From Cymodocea nodosa (Eukaryota > Streptophyta > Magnoliopsida > Alismatales > Cymodoceaceae), in contig CM072335.1 in assembly GCA_036874045.1 (NCBI GenBank), forward strand, positions 11,490,001 to 11,554,000: a stretch of 64,000 nucleotides of DNA, written 5' to 3'. Each line of letters begins with the position of its first letter. Positions within the stretch are counted from its first letter, which is position 1. The notes under the pieces were generated by a model. It did not search any database. It was not told the origin of the DNA and saw nothing but the letters and a program-made list of their open reading frames with translations. The translations under genes and the position numbers were made by a program. Shown in pieces: positions 11,102 through 21,935 of the stretch.

Positions 11102-13348
11102 TTACGAAAAACTTTTTCTTGGTACCCAATGTTGTTGAGGACCAAGTTCATTAAACGCATATTTCTTCTTTTGGTTTAAAAATAGTTTAACATTATCATT
11201 CATATTCTTATTAGTTGTAAGCACTATTGATTTATCATTAGCTTCATACTCACATATAGCATTATTGCTTTTGCAATCATTCTTTTTGTTTTCAGATGTA
11301 GTATAATCAAGACCAAACATATTTTTATCAGATGTTAATTTATTTTGGTCATGCTTATACATTTCTGTAAGTTCATACCAAGATTTTGTACTTGTATTAA
11401 CACTTTCCGTACATACAAAATCTTTTTCTGCACAAGAATTTTTTGTTTTATCACATGTAGAATGAGTAATTGGTCTAATACCAATGTATTGAATTACATG
11501 CTCAGGTTTCTGAATTTTCAGTTTACTACAATTGTCTAAAATTTTAGAAACATTAGAAACTGAATTTCCAGAACAAGAAACGATATTTTTAGAAACATTT
11601 ATAGTCATTTTAGAAGTACAATTTGACAAATCACATTGATTTATATTATTACTGCATGATTCATCCCTTGAAGTACCTACTTCTACGTATTTATTACCTT
11701 GTTTCATAATAAAAGGAATTTTAGTCTTAGATTTACTTGAACTGCAACTAATAAATCCTTTATTGGCTTGAGATTCAAGATATTCAGGATAATCAAATCC
11801 TAAGCCAAATTTAAATGACACCGCAGGGGTACTAGTTAGTTTGTCTAACTTAGTTTGACTTAAATTCCATTTCTCAAAGGTAGAATTTAAATCTTGCTCT
11901 CTCAGTTTTAATTTATCTATCTCTAATTCAAGTTCATTTATATTGTTTCTCAACATTTCATTTTCAGATTCTATCTTTAATTTTTCAGCATTTATATTTT
12001 GTATTTGTTCATGCAAGATACATTCATTAAATCTAAATTTTTGCAAATCTCTAGCATGATTTTCATTATCACATTTAAACTTTTCTAAAGTAGTAGACAG
12101 GAAACAATTTTCTTCTTCCATAATGGATGAAGATTTTCTAATATTCTTATTTTACAGTTTACATACTTTAAGTTTTTGTAATAATGCATGATAAGCACAT
12201 AATAATTCATCAAAGTTGAAATCTGAATGACTTTCAGGATCAAATATTACCTTAGACTCATCTACCATGAAGCACACATGAGAAACGTCTTCTAACTCTT
12301 GTTCTCCTTCTGAATGTGAAGATTTTGATGTTGATTCCTCAGATTCAGACTCTTCAGACGTGTCATCCCAAGTGACCTTCAAAGCCTTTTTCTTGTAAAA
12401 CTTTTTCTGAGTTTTCTGAGCCGTCTTCTTCTGATTTGTCCTACTTTGCTTTTCATTTTTCCTCATAGGACAATCTAGAGAAAGATGTCCAGGTTTCTTA
12501 CAGTTGTAACATGCATACTTTCTAGATGAAGAATTCTTGTCATTCAATGATTTTGACGTTGAGGGTTTATCATTTTTGTTCCTTTGCTGTTTCCTAGCTT
12601 TCCATGCTTTCTTGAATTTCCTAGTCAGTAAAATCAAATCCTCGTCAGAATCAGTAGATATATCAGAATCTGAATTAATTTTGAAGGCTATTTCTTTCTT
12701 CATTTTTAGTTTGTTGTGACTCAGTGATTCATTTAATTGAACTTCATAAGCTGTTAAATTTCTTATAAGTTCATTCATAGTATAAACATTTAAATCTCGT
12801 GATTCCTCAATTGATGTTACTTTCTAAGACCATTTAGAACTTAGGGATCTGAGAATTTTCCTCACCAAATCCTTTTGTTCAAAATTCTTTCCTAAACATT
12901 TTAAAGAGTTTATGATATCAAGAAATCTAGAAAACATCTCAGAAATATTTTCGTCTTCATGCATCTTAAAGAGTTCATACTTATGAATCAACATGTTTAT
13001 TTTTGTCTCTTTAACTTGAGAAGTACCTTCATGTGAACCTTCTAATGCATGCCACACCTCATAAGCAGATTTATATGCCAACACTTTACTGAATTGTTTA
13101 TAACTCAATGCACAAAATAAAATATTTAAGCCCTTAGCATTCAGAGTTTCATTTTCTTTTTTAGTAATTGTCCAAGTATTATAAGGAGTATATGATTTAG
13201 AAATCATGAACCACAATTTATGATCTATACTTTGAAGAAAAACAGTCATCCTATATTTCCAATATTCAAAATGTATTCCATCAAATAAAGGAGGACGATT
13301 AAGATTTTGGCCTTCATATAAAGAAAAATTACCATTTCCAGTAGCCAT
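11102..13348 (-). pseudogene. Copia element 1 gag, broken by stops
   Basis: Structural protein of the virus-like particle. ATG at 13348 begins MATGNGNFSLYEGQNLNRPP and is followed by a UBN2-type gag region (FDGIHFEYWKYRMTVFLQSIDHKLW, KILRSLSSKWS), a CCHC zinc knuckle CYNCKKPGHLSLDC near 12480-12520, an acidic stretch, a predicted coiled coil (about 11880-12100, ENEMLRNNINELELEIDKLK) and a tail ending GPQQHWVPRKSFS. Nonsense codons: near 12824 (CAG to TAG against the copies at 22468 and 32851) and near 12150. The end is the UAA at 11102-11104, shared by all copies. Confidence 0.88.
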
Positions 13349-13534
13349 TTTACCTTAGATTTTTCAACCTATTTGATTTTAAATAGTCTAAAAACTTTAA
13401 AACAACTTGAGCCTTAAATCTATAGACTTAAACGTATGCTCAGATATTAATTTCCGTTTAAAAACAAGGAAGGTAGAATAAGCAATGATATTAAATAAGT
13501 TGGTATCGATTTTATATCAAAAATTATTCACAAA

Positions 13535-13546
13535 GCTCTGATACCA
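13535..13546 (-). promoter_or_regulatory. Primer binding site (initiator Met tRNA type)
   Basis: TGGTATCAGAGC on the minus strand, two bases from the 5' LTR edge, the standard plant Copia primer site. Confidence 0.9.
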
Positions 13547-13548
13547 CT

Positions 13549-14951
13549 TGTAGGATCGTATGGCTACACAAGAGGGGAGGTGAATTGTGTATTTTTAATA
13601 TTTTCTTAAATATAATTGAAACTTTAAAACTCAAAAACAAGTCGAGACATTGTTTTCATAAAATCATTTTTATTCAAGGTTTCAATTACAATATACAATT
13701 CAATTCTCCTTAGAAATTGTAGATGCAATTATATTTCGATACCATGTATCATCTAAACAATTTCATAACTACAAACAGAGAAAACTAATTTGCGAAATTT
13801 AAAACTTTTCTCCGTGTTTGAGATCTTTCTTCTTCTTCTTTTTCTTCTTCAGCAATTCTTCAATGACGAATATCTTGTCTTTTCATGCTTCACCGAATTT
13901 GCTTTCTTTTGATACTTCAAATCTTCAATGAAGAAATTCTTACCTTTTTATGCTTCACTGAACTTTCTTCTACTTGAGAGATTTTTCCCGAAGAGGTGTT
14001 TTTGATCCTTGAAAAGATTTTTCATTTTGTGTGCAAGGATAAATTGATCAATGAGAATTCTATGCCTTTTATACTGTATCTTCATTTCATGCATATCCTT
14101 CACATTTAACCACTACCAGTTTTCCACTTCTCCACGTCTTTTCTTTTTCCTTCATCGAAACACACACGTTCTAACCCACGTTTATATTTCAAATTTTCTT
14201 TAATCATCAGTCCTAGATCTCTGAAAAATTTCCTGAAAATAAACTTTCTCGTCCAAAAATTTTTCATTTGTGTAATAAGAAGTCGTTACTTTAATGTTAA
14301 CTAAACGAGTAACACAAGTATATAGATATAACTTAACGTTTCTAACTTAACGAGTTCACCATGTGCTATTTCACGTGACAAGTACTGTAGCTAACTCAAC
14401 GAACTAAGTCCGTGGTGTTATGCTATCTCAACGAACCATCTCCGTTGTGTTATGATAACTCAACGAACCAGTAATAAACAAATGTTTTTAAAATAATAAT
14501 TTTACCACGTGCAAAAATAACAACTTAAGTTTATAACGCTAACCTAACGAGTTTGTTTCTTCTTTTACTCACTAACTTAACGAGTTATCACGTGACCTAT
14601 TTTAACCTTTAAGCCTCTAACTTAACGAGTTTTCACGTGACCTCTATACAAACAAAACTCTAACTTAACGAGTTGTCTAAACGTGCAATGTTCATGATAC
14701 AGAAGATATAACATTAAAACATATCATGCTTTTCAATAAAAACACACGTTAACTTAATGTTTAGCTAAATGAGAAATTAATGCAACGAAACGACTAGTTA
14801 TTAACTTCAGATCCAATACAGACAAGTATTTATATCAGTAAGCTTTTTATGTATTAATTGATGATTTTAATTTCTTTTCACAAGCAATAGTAATTGAGCA
14901 AATATGATTATTTTCATTCAGCACACATCATCAAAACAAAAATACTCAACA
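13549..14951 (-). repeat. Copia element 1, 5' LTR
   Basis: 1403-bp LTR, TG...CA ended. Shorter than its partner because it has only one copy of the ~38-bp leader repeat. It shares the partner's ~150-bp U3 deletion. Confidence 0.92.
14066..14073 (-). promoter_or_regulatory. LTR TATA box
   Basis: TATAAAAG on the minus strand in the 5' LTR of element 1. Confidence 0.75.
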
Positions 14952-14956
14952 CTATT
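14952..14956. repeat. Target-site duplication, right copy (CTATT)
   Basis: Matches 4195-4199 exactly; Gypsy gag sequence continues after it. Confidence 0.9.
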
Positions 14957-15712
14957 ACTTTCTTTTTGAATTCTTGGTGGTATATATGTTCCAGATCTTA
15001 GTGTTATACATACATCTTCCAGATTTTCATTACTCTCATGATGTTCTTGTATATTATTCTCATGATTATGATCTTCAATTGTTTTTAGTTTTAAAGTACA
15101 TTCTTTAAATTCTATTGCATTGGTATTCTCTTTTGTTTGTATATCTTGCAAATTATGCAAATCTATAACATTATAATTTTCATTTGTGTTGTCCTGTTGC
15201 ATAACTTGTAATTTCATTATATATTCGTCTAATGCTTTTAGCTTTCTTTCTAGATCATCTAATCTCATTGCATTCAATTTTTGATCAATTTTCATTATGG
15301 TTTTTTCAGTTTCATAAATGACATCAATTTTAGGTTCCGAATATGCTTCCTTATAGTTTAATTGGTTGACTTCATGTTGCTGACACATAAAGTATTCTAA
15401 TTTGTCCTTGTTTTGCTCTATAATACACTCCAGTCTGTCATACCTATCCCAAACTTCTATGTCTCTCAACATATTACACATTCTATATTGACCATCAGTT
15501 GGGTAAACCATAGGATTCTCATTCTCGGCTCTATTATATTGAACATAATTCATTTGTTGTTCACGTGATCTAACCATCTGCAGACGTCTTAGTTTCAAAC
15601 AATTAGAAATGTCGTGACCTTCAGAATTACAGAATTCACATATGCTAACTACAGGTTTCAGAAATCTTTGAGCATAAGCATATGCCATATTCTCAATTAT
15701 AGAAGAAAACAC
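14952..15712 (-). pseudogene. Gypsy gag, C-terminal half, capsid missing
   Basis: The open stretch from the Met at 15712 has a CCHC-type knuckle CEFCNSEGHDISNC near its start, then MNYVQYN, a coiled-coil-like middle (LDDLERKLKALDEYIMKLQVM) and the Athila-type signature ITLRSGTYIPPR close to the insertion point. In related elements a capsid domain of about 250-300 residues precedes the knuckle, but here only about 120 bp separate the ORF from the primer site, so the N-terminal half was lost. The remainder of gag continues at 4199 downwards. Confidence 0.75.
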
Positions 15713-15770
15713 ACAACACCCCTCTTGTTATTAAAACAAAACAGCACTCACAGTTGCTTAGCTACTCAAT

Positions 15771-15788
15771 TCCCCGTCAACGGCGCTA
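15771..15788 (-). promoter_or_regulatory. Second, degenerate primer-site copy
   Basis: TAGCGCCGTTGACGGGGA on the minus strand, close to the tRNA-Asp complement, 64 bp from the real site. A third, weaker copy (around GGCGGCACCAGAGAACTT) lies between them. Confidence 0.55.
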
Positions 15789-15834
15789 GAAAACTTGATT
15801 GGATTTTTAGGCGGCACCAGAGAACTTATTTAGT

Positions 15835-15852
15835 TCCCTAGCAACGGCGCCA
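15835..15852 (-). promoter_or_regulatory. Gypsy primer binding site (tRNA-Asp type)
   Basis: TGGCGCCGTTGCTAGGGA on the minus strand, 7 bases from the LTR edge. It matches the 3' end of plant tRNA-Asp with two mismatches, as in Athila-type elements. Confidence 0.8.
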
Positions 15853-15859
15853 GAAAACT

Positions 15860-17857
15860 TGTCTTGTTAGCTTCTGTTTGTAACTTACTTAATTTATATT
15901 TATGCTTATCATTAAGTCCTTTTTAGAAGTCAACAAACCATCTTTCACACAAATTAGATATTAATTCCAATTTGTATTTTAACTGCAAGTGCACAGTATA
16001 TATTGTATTTGTGTGCAAGCATAGGTCGATCCCACAGAGAATTGAGGAAGAATTGTGTACTATTCTGTTTTTAATAATGAAATTTATATCTTCAGTAAGC
16101 ACTTCGTTGAGTTATAGCTAACTCAACGAACTAATCTCGTGAAATTGAAGTAACTCCATGAACTAATCTCGTGAAATTGAAGTAACTCAATGAAGTTATC
16201 TATCTAGATTAATACTACTATTTACAAAGGAATTTGGTCAACCATTGAGCAGTTCCATAGATTGTAAATAACATCAATTAAGCTCTTTAATGCTAGTTAA
16301 TATTAAATTTATCATTTAGCAACACTAACATTTAGATATTTCAAATAGTAACCATTAAAGTCTTTAAGTACCAGGAACAATTCGATTTCAGTAAACTGTA
16401 AAACTATTTTCTATTTTTTTTAATTTTAAACAAACAAGAAACATTCCAAACACTGACAATGATAACAATAATCACAATACAAAACAAACAATACAACACT
16501 CAAATACTAACTTTAAACACAGATAAGTTGTTTTTGGTATTTTTGTTTTTATATAATCATGAAAATGGGCGAAAGGTGAAATTTAAAAGTAATCTCTATT
16601 GATAGTAAAAACTTCCGTCACTACTTGCGACGTGATTACACCACTGAAAATTTAACCACTTACAACTCTGTCTCCCCTCCCTATAGAATCGCGAGTCCAA
16701 AATTGCAAGTTGATCTCCTCTTCAACATACTGGCATCAACCCAAAACCAAGGCTAAAAGCTTTACGATCTCCTGAGATATGAGTCGGTGCTTGGTGAAAA
16801 TGGCTTCCCTTCCCGCGACGCGATCACTCCTCACAATAGTTGTCAGGCACCGTGTTTGGCTCAGAATCGACCTGACATCAGGAAAGTATCCTCACAGACC
16901 TCCGATGGTTGGTGATTATGGTGGTGGTGGTGGTTGGTGTGGAACTTCAGGGAACTTCCGACGCTGCCTATAGATAGCTCGGTTTGTCCTCCTCTACACA
17001 CACACTAGCTAGCCCCGTATATTTTTTTCTCCTTGTCCTTTATATTTCTTAGTAGTAACTACTTCTGCTTCGATGATCGGTTGGATTTCTTTCATTCATA
17101 TCAACGATGGTGATTTCTTCTTCCTTCCATGAGCGATTTCCTACGTAATACGTGCAATCGTGGTTTTCCTTCGAATGTCCTGTTTCTGTAACCGCTACTA
17201 TGGCATATTAGAAAATAAATGATCCATGGAGTTACAGATAACACAATGGACTTACTTCGTTGATTTAATATAAAACACATGCAATAAAGAAATAAGCCGC
17301 TAACATAATGCGTTACCTTAATTGGTATTCATGTAACTCAACGTGTACTGTTATGCTAACTTAACGAGTTAAACATGTGCATCTCATGTGATATACTAAA
17401 GTATTTAAATTCAATACGTGCATAATTCTATCTTAACAAGTTAAAATATTTCAAACACTTATGAACCTAACTGTCCGATGCTTAGATGCATTTTGGATAG
17501 TTAAATATAACCTTCCGAAAATCCACTTAAGTCATGCATTGTAGTTTCAACATGTGTAATCTAGGAAATAATAAAATATTATTTAAGCATTTAAAACATA
17601 ACTGTCCAGTACATTAAACATAACTCTCCAAAATAATAGAAAATTCGGATACTTAAGAATTTCACAGCTTGCAATTTACCGACAATTCAGAAATGTACTA
17701 AATTAACATTAATTCCCTGGAATTATGCAGATTCTTTTATTAAAGCATCTAACAGTGCAATTATAACATAATGACTTAATTCTCGTATGATAAGTTAAAT
17801 ATTATGCAATTAACCATCATTTAACCATTAATATTATGCACTTTTTCATTCTATACA
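15860..17857 (-). repeat. Gypsy 5' LTR
   Basis: About 2 kb between the primer site and the satellite, starting TGTCTTG and ending CTATACA in plus-strand reading. It has a TATA-like box at 17038-17044. Two parts resemble Copia LTR modules: 16090-16200 (CTAACTCAACGAACTA) and about 17290-17440. The 16600-17000 part is richer in GC than its surroundings and contains a GGT-type triplet run at about 16917-16940; the short open frame there (16779-16973) is not a credible gene. The exact ends are inferred from TG/CA and neighbours, since the partner LTR is not in the window. Confidence 0.7.
17038..17044 (-). promoter_or_regulatory. Possible Gypsy LTR TATA box
   Basis: TATAAAG on the minus strand inside the Gypsy LTR. 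One occurrence only, so it cannot be checked against a second copy here. Confidence 0.4.
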
Positions 17858-17915
17858 GTTGTCTCTTAATGACAGTTTGATTTACAAAAAGACCATTCTA
17901 CCATGATGCAAAAAA

Positions 17916-18033
17916 GAGTGCAACACAAGGACTTCCCAAGAAGTTACCCATCTTAGTACTACTCTTGCCCAAACACATTTAAATTTGGAGTTCCAATGAG
18001 GTCCAATGCTTTTGTGTTGGTATGATCACACCC
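17916..18033 (-). pseudogene. 5S rRNA-like unit 1
   Basis: Full-length 5S-like segment, on the minus strand from GGTGTGATCATACCAACAC to the end GTGTTGCACTC. The C-box region AAGATGGGTAAC and GTAGTACT are recognisable; the A-box region has lost its GC bases (TTTAAATGTGTTTG). Decayed. Confidence 0.85.
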
Positions 18034-18315
18034 ATATATATAAATTTGTAATTACTAAAAGAACGAAAACAATAGTAATTCACACTAGAAACTAGTTGAA
18101 CTGGATTGTTTAAAGTTTGTAAATAAAGATCTAATTATTTCAACTCATTTGCAATGATTACAACTCTATTGAAAAAACAGCACGACACAACAGACATTAA
18201 ATGTATCTCATTTCATGGTACTCTGATTGTTGTAAGTTAAGATGTTAACAAATTTGGGTCAGAGAATACAACCCTTGGATATCAAACACCGTTGTAATGG
18301 CACATTTTGATCATG

Positions 18316-18336
18316 ATGTCATTCAATATATGACAT
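18316..18336. repeat. Conserved spacer dyad (example)
   Basis: ATGTCAT, 7-base loop, ATGACAT. The same sequence recurs in nearly every monomer of both satellite blocks, about 50 bp from the start of the TCTCTTAGTGACAG segment. Confidence 0.75.
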
Positions 18337-18423
18337 TAATTTTGGAAACCCTTATCAATAATAGGGTAGTCTCTTAGTAACAGTTTGATTTACAAAAAGA
18401 CTATCCTACCAAGATGCAAAAAA

Positions 18424-18539
18424 GAGTGCATCACAAGAGCTTCCCAAGAGGTCACCCAACTTAGTACTACTCTCGCCCAAACACATTTAACGTTGAAGTC
18501 TGATTAGAACCAGTGCTTTTGTGTTGGTATGATCGCACA
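18424..18539 (-). pseudogene. 5S rRNA-like unit 2
   Basis: Variant type with GCATCACAAG and GTCTGATTAG in plus-strand reading. GGGCGAGAGTAGTACTAAG is kept. No longer a standard 5S gene. Confidence 0.85.
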
Positions 18540-18929
18540 CATTTATATATTTGTCATTACTGATAGATCGAAAACTATGATAATTCACACTAGAAACTAG
18601 TTGAATTGGATTATTTAAAGTTTGTAAATAAAGATCCAATTATTTTAACTCATTTGCAATGATTACAACTATGTTGAAAAAATAGCATGACACAACAGAC
18701 ATTAAACGTTTATCATTTCATGGTACTCTGATTGTTGTAGGTTAAGATATTACAAAATTTGAGTCACAAAATATGACCCTTTCGATATAAAAGACCGTTA
18801 TAATGGTATATGTTGATCATGATGTCATTCAATATATGACATTAATTTTGGAAACCATTATCAATAATAGGGTCGTCTCTTAGTGACAATTTGATTTACA
18901 AAATGACCATCCTACCATGATGTAAAAAA

Positions 18930-19030
18930 GAGTGCAACACAAGAACTTCCCAAGAGGCCACCCATTTTAGTACTACTCTTGCCCAAACACATTTAACTTT
19001 AGAGTTCTTTTGTGTTGGTATGATCACACA
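18930..19030 (-). pseudogene. 5S rRNA-like unit 3 (internal deletion)
   Basis: Same unit type but missing about 17 bp around the CTGATGAGATCC segment. The same deletion is seen in unit 10 at 46396. Confidence 0.85.
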
Positions 19031-19413
19031 CATATTTATATATTTATCATTACTGAAAGATTGAAAACTATGTTAATTCACACTAGAAACTAGTTGAATT
19101 GGATTGTTTAAAGTTTGTAAACAAAGATCCAATTATTTCAACTCATTTGCAATGATTACAACTTTGTTGAAAAACACAACAGACATTAAATGTTTCTCAT
19201 TTCATGGTACTCTGATTGTTGTAAGTTAAGATGTTACAAAATTTGAGTTAGAGAATACAACCCTTTGGATAGCAAACACCATTATAATGGCACATTTTGA
19301 TTGTGATGTCATTCAATATATGACATTAATTTTGGAAACTGTTATCAATAATAGGGTCGTCTCTTAGTAACAGTTTGATTTACAAAAAGACCATCCTACC
19401 ATGATGCAAAAAA

Positions 19414-19531
19414 GAGTGCAACACAAGGACTTCCCAAGAGGTCACCGATCTTAGTACTACTCTCGCCCAAACACATTTAACTTTAGAGTTCTGATGAGAT
19501 CTAGTGCTCTTGTATTGGTATCATCGCACCC
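19414..19531 (-). pseudogene. 5S rRNA-like unit 4
   Basis: Full-length 5S-like segment with the variant GTCACCGATC, also present in unit 11 (GTCTCCGATC). Internal control region partly kept. Confidence 0.85.
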
Positions 19532-19922
19532 ATATTTATAAATTTGTCATTTCTGAAAGGTCGAAAACTATGGTAATTTACACTAGAAACTAGTTGAATT
19601 GGATTGTTTAAAGTTTGTAAATAAAGATCCAATTATTTCAACTCATTTGCAATGATTACAACTCTCTTGAAAAAACAACACGACAAAACAGACATTAAAT
19701 GTTTCTCATTTCATGATACTCTGATTATTGTAAGTTAAGATGTTACAAAATTTGAGTCAGATAATACAACCCTTTCGATATCAAACACCATTATAATGGC
19801 ACATTTTGATCATGATGTTATTCAATATGTGACATTAATTTTGGAAACCGCTATCAATAATAGGGTCGTGTCTTAGTGATAGTTAGATTTACAAAAAGAC
19901 CATCTTACCATGATGCAAAAAA

Positions 19923-19960
19923 GAGTGCAACACAAGGACCATCACCCATCTTAGTAATAC
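19923..19960 (-). pseudogene. 5S rRNA-like unit 5, first part, cut by Copia insertion
   Basis: 5S 3' half with a short deletion (GGACCATCACCC), interrupted at 19960 and continued at 43914-43990. Confidence 0.85.
19956..19960. repeat. Target-site duplication, left copy (AATAC)
   Basis: AATAC before the LTR and ACTAC at 43914-43918 after the last LTR. Neighbouring satellite units read ACTAC here, so this copy has one later change. Confidence 0.8.
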
Positions 19961-21734
19961 TGTTGAGTATTTTGTTTTGATGATGTGTGCTGAATGAAAA
20001 TAATCATATTTGCTCAATTACTATTGCTTGTGAAAAGAAATGAAAATCATCAATTAATACAGAAAAAGCTTACTGACATAAATACTTATCTGTATTGGAT
20101 CTGAAATTATACTAAGTTAATAACTAGTCGTTTCATTGCATTAATTTCTCATTTAACTAAACGTTAAGTTAACGTGTGTTTTTATTGAAAGCATGATATG
20201 TTTTAAAGTTATATCTTCTGTATCATGAACAGTGCACGTTAAGACAACTCGTTAAGTTAGAGTGTTATTTGTATAGAGGTCATGTGAGAACTCGTTAAGT
20301 TAGAGGCTTAAAGGTTAAAATAGGTCACGTGATAACTCGTTAAGTTAGTGAGTAAAAGAAGAGACGAACTCGTTAAGTTAGTGTTATACACGTGGTGAAA
20401 TTATAAGTTACGAATGTTATATTGTATCACGTGAGGTGCACATGTTTAACTCGTTAAGTTAGCATAACTAAATGCGTTGAGTTGCTATATTGAACACTAA
20501 GGCAACGCGTTAGGTTAGCGTTATAAACTTAAGTTGTTATTTTTGCACGTGGTAAAATTCTTATTTTAAAAACATTTGTTTATTATTGAATTGGTGAGTT
20601 AAAGTTTTTCAGAGACTTACAATCGTAACTATCCGAAAGGTAACTTAAGTGATGGTTTCAGGTCACGACACGTGTCTCACTAGTTTTATGGTAAAAAGAA
20701 TTTTTCGGAGACTTATAGTCGTAACCATCCGAAACTTAAACTGTTATCGGTGAGTTAGCATTTAACCTTCCAAAAGAAAGGATAAGATAGTTCGTTGAGT
20801 TATCGTAACACAACAGAGATGGTTCGTTGAGTTATCGTAACACAACGGAGATAGTTCGTTGAGTTAGCTATAGTACTTGTCACATGAAATGGCACATGAG
20901 GAACTCATTAAGTTAGAAACGTTAAGTTATATATATACTTATGTTACTCGTTTAGTTAATATTAAAGTAATGACTTCTTGTTACATCGATGAAAAATTTT
21001 TTGGACGAGAAAGCTTATTTTGTAAGAAATTTTCAGAGATCCAAGACTGATGATTAAAGAAAATTCGAAATATAAACGTGGGTCAAAACGTATGTTTCGA
21101 TGAAGGAAAAAGAAAAGACGTGGAGAAGTGGAAAACTGGTAGTGATTAAACGTGTAGGATATGCATGAAATGAAGATACAGTATAAAAGGCATAGAGTTC
21201 TCGTTGATCAAACCATCTTTGCATACAAAACGAAAAATCTTTTCAAGGATTAAACTATCCTTGCACACCAAAAGAAAAATCTTTTCAGGGATCAAAAACA
21301 CCTCTTTGGGGAAAATCTCTCAGGTGCAAGAAAATTCAATGAAGCATAAAAAGGTAAATTTACGTCACTGAAGATTTGAAATATCAAAAGAAAGTAAATT
21401 TGGTGAAGCATAAAAAACAAGATATTTGTCACTAAAGAATTGCTGAAGAAGAAGAAGAAGAAAGATCTCAAACAGAGAGAAATGTTTTAAATTCCACAAA
21501 TTAGTTTTCTCTGTTTGTAGTTATGAAATTGTATAGATGAAACATGGTATTGATATATAATTGCATCTACAATTTCTGAGAATTGAATTGTAGATTGTAA
21601 TTGAAACCTTTAATAAAAATGATTTTATGAAAACAATGTCTTGACTTGTTTTTGAGTTTTAAAGTTTGAATTATATTCAAAAATATTGAAAAACACAATT
21701 CACCCCTCCTCTTGTGTAGCCATACGATCCTACA
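19961..21734 (+). repeat. Copia composite LTR 1 (subtype A)
   Basis: 1774 bp, from TGTTGAGTATTTTG to ATCCTACA. It has G-box/AACTCGTTAAGTTA modules at about 20235-20465, the subtype A block at about 20586-20800, the TATA box at 21182 and AATAAA at 21612-21617. Confidence 0.92.
21182..21189 (+). promoter_or_regulatory. LTR TATA box
   Basis: TATAAAAG in LTR 1; U3 would end about 30 bp downstream. Confidence 0.75.
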
Positions 21735-21736
21735 AG

Positions 21737-21748
21737 TGGTATGAGAGC
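21737..21748 (+). promoter_or_regulatory. Primer binding site, one mismatch
   Basis: TGGTATGAGAGC two bases after the LTR, against TGGTATCAGAGC in element 1. Confidence 0.85.
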
Positions 21749-21935
21749 TTTGTTAATAATCTTTGATATAAAATCGATACCAACTTATTTAAATATCATT
21801 ACTTATTCTACCTTCTTTGTTTTTAAACAGAAATTAATATCTGAGCATACGTTTAACATTCTTTATTTAAGGCTCAAGTTGTTTTAATGTTTTTAGACTG
21901 TTTAAAATCAAATAGGTTGAAAAACCTAAGGTAAG

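Larger units (their letters stand above)
4200..14951 (-). mobile_element. Copia element 1 (SIRE-type), two LTRs, pol deleted
   Basis: Minus-strand element with 5' LTR 13549-14951, primer site, gag, pol remnant, ORF3, polypurine tract and 3' LTR 4200-5685, bounded by CTATT on both sides. About 2.06 kb of pol (end of protease, integrase and most of RT) is missing at a junction near 10855. Both LTRs share a deletion of roughly 150 bp relative to other copies (both read CTAACCTAACGAGTT where the others have CTAACCTAACGCGTT plus extra sequence), which supports them being one insertion. It is defective for transposition on its own. Confidence 0.92.
1441..17857 (-). mobile_element. Ty3/Gypsy element, Athila-type, split by a nested Copia insertion
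   Basis: Minus-strand element present as 1441-4199 and 14952-17857. In coding order it shows a 5' LTR (17857 down to 15860), a tRNA-Asp-type primer site, a gag C-terminal part, protease, RT and RNase H. Integrase and the 3' LTR are not in the window: the sequence is cut at 1440/1441 by a Copia LTR just after the RNase H to integrase linker. The Copia element at 4200-14951 splits gag. The gag capsid domain is missing although the primer site is only about 120 bp upstream, so the leader and gag N-terminus were deleted. The right edge at 17857 (…CTATACA) abuts 5S satellite. Confidence 0.85.
17858..19960 (-). repeat. 5S rDNA-derived satellite array, left block
   Basis: Tandem monomers of about 485-510 bp. 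Each has a ~100-118 bp segment matching the reverse complement of plant 5S rRNA and a ~390 bp spacer. The spacer holds TTAAGATGTTACAAAATTTG and a conserved dyad ATGTCAT-7-ATGACAT. Four and a half units are here; the fifth is split at 19960 by the Copia composite and resumes at 43914. Confidence 0.9.

Noticed and set aside
16779-16973. Open frame in the GC-richer part of the Gypsy LTR
   Set aside because: 64 codons, on the strand opposite to the element, with a Gly run from a GGT repeat; no family recognised. Likely LTR sequence.
17916-18033. Functional 5S rRNA gene
   Set aside because: A-box region and start differ from plant 5S, the TATA-like sequence is at about -11 to -4 and not near -28, and units carry deletions. 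Called pseudogene units.
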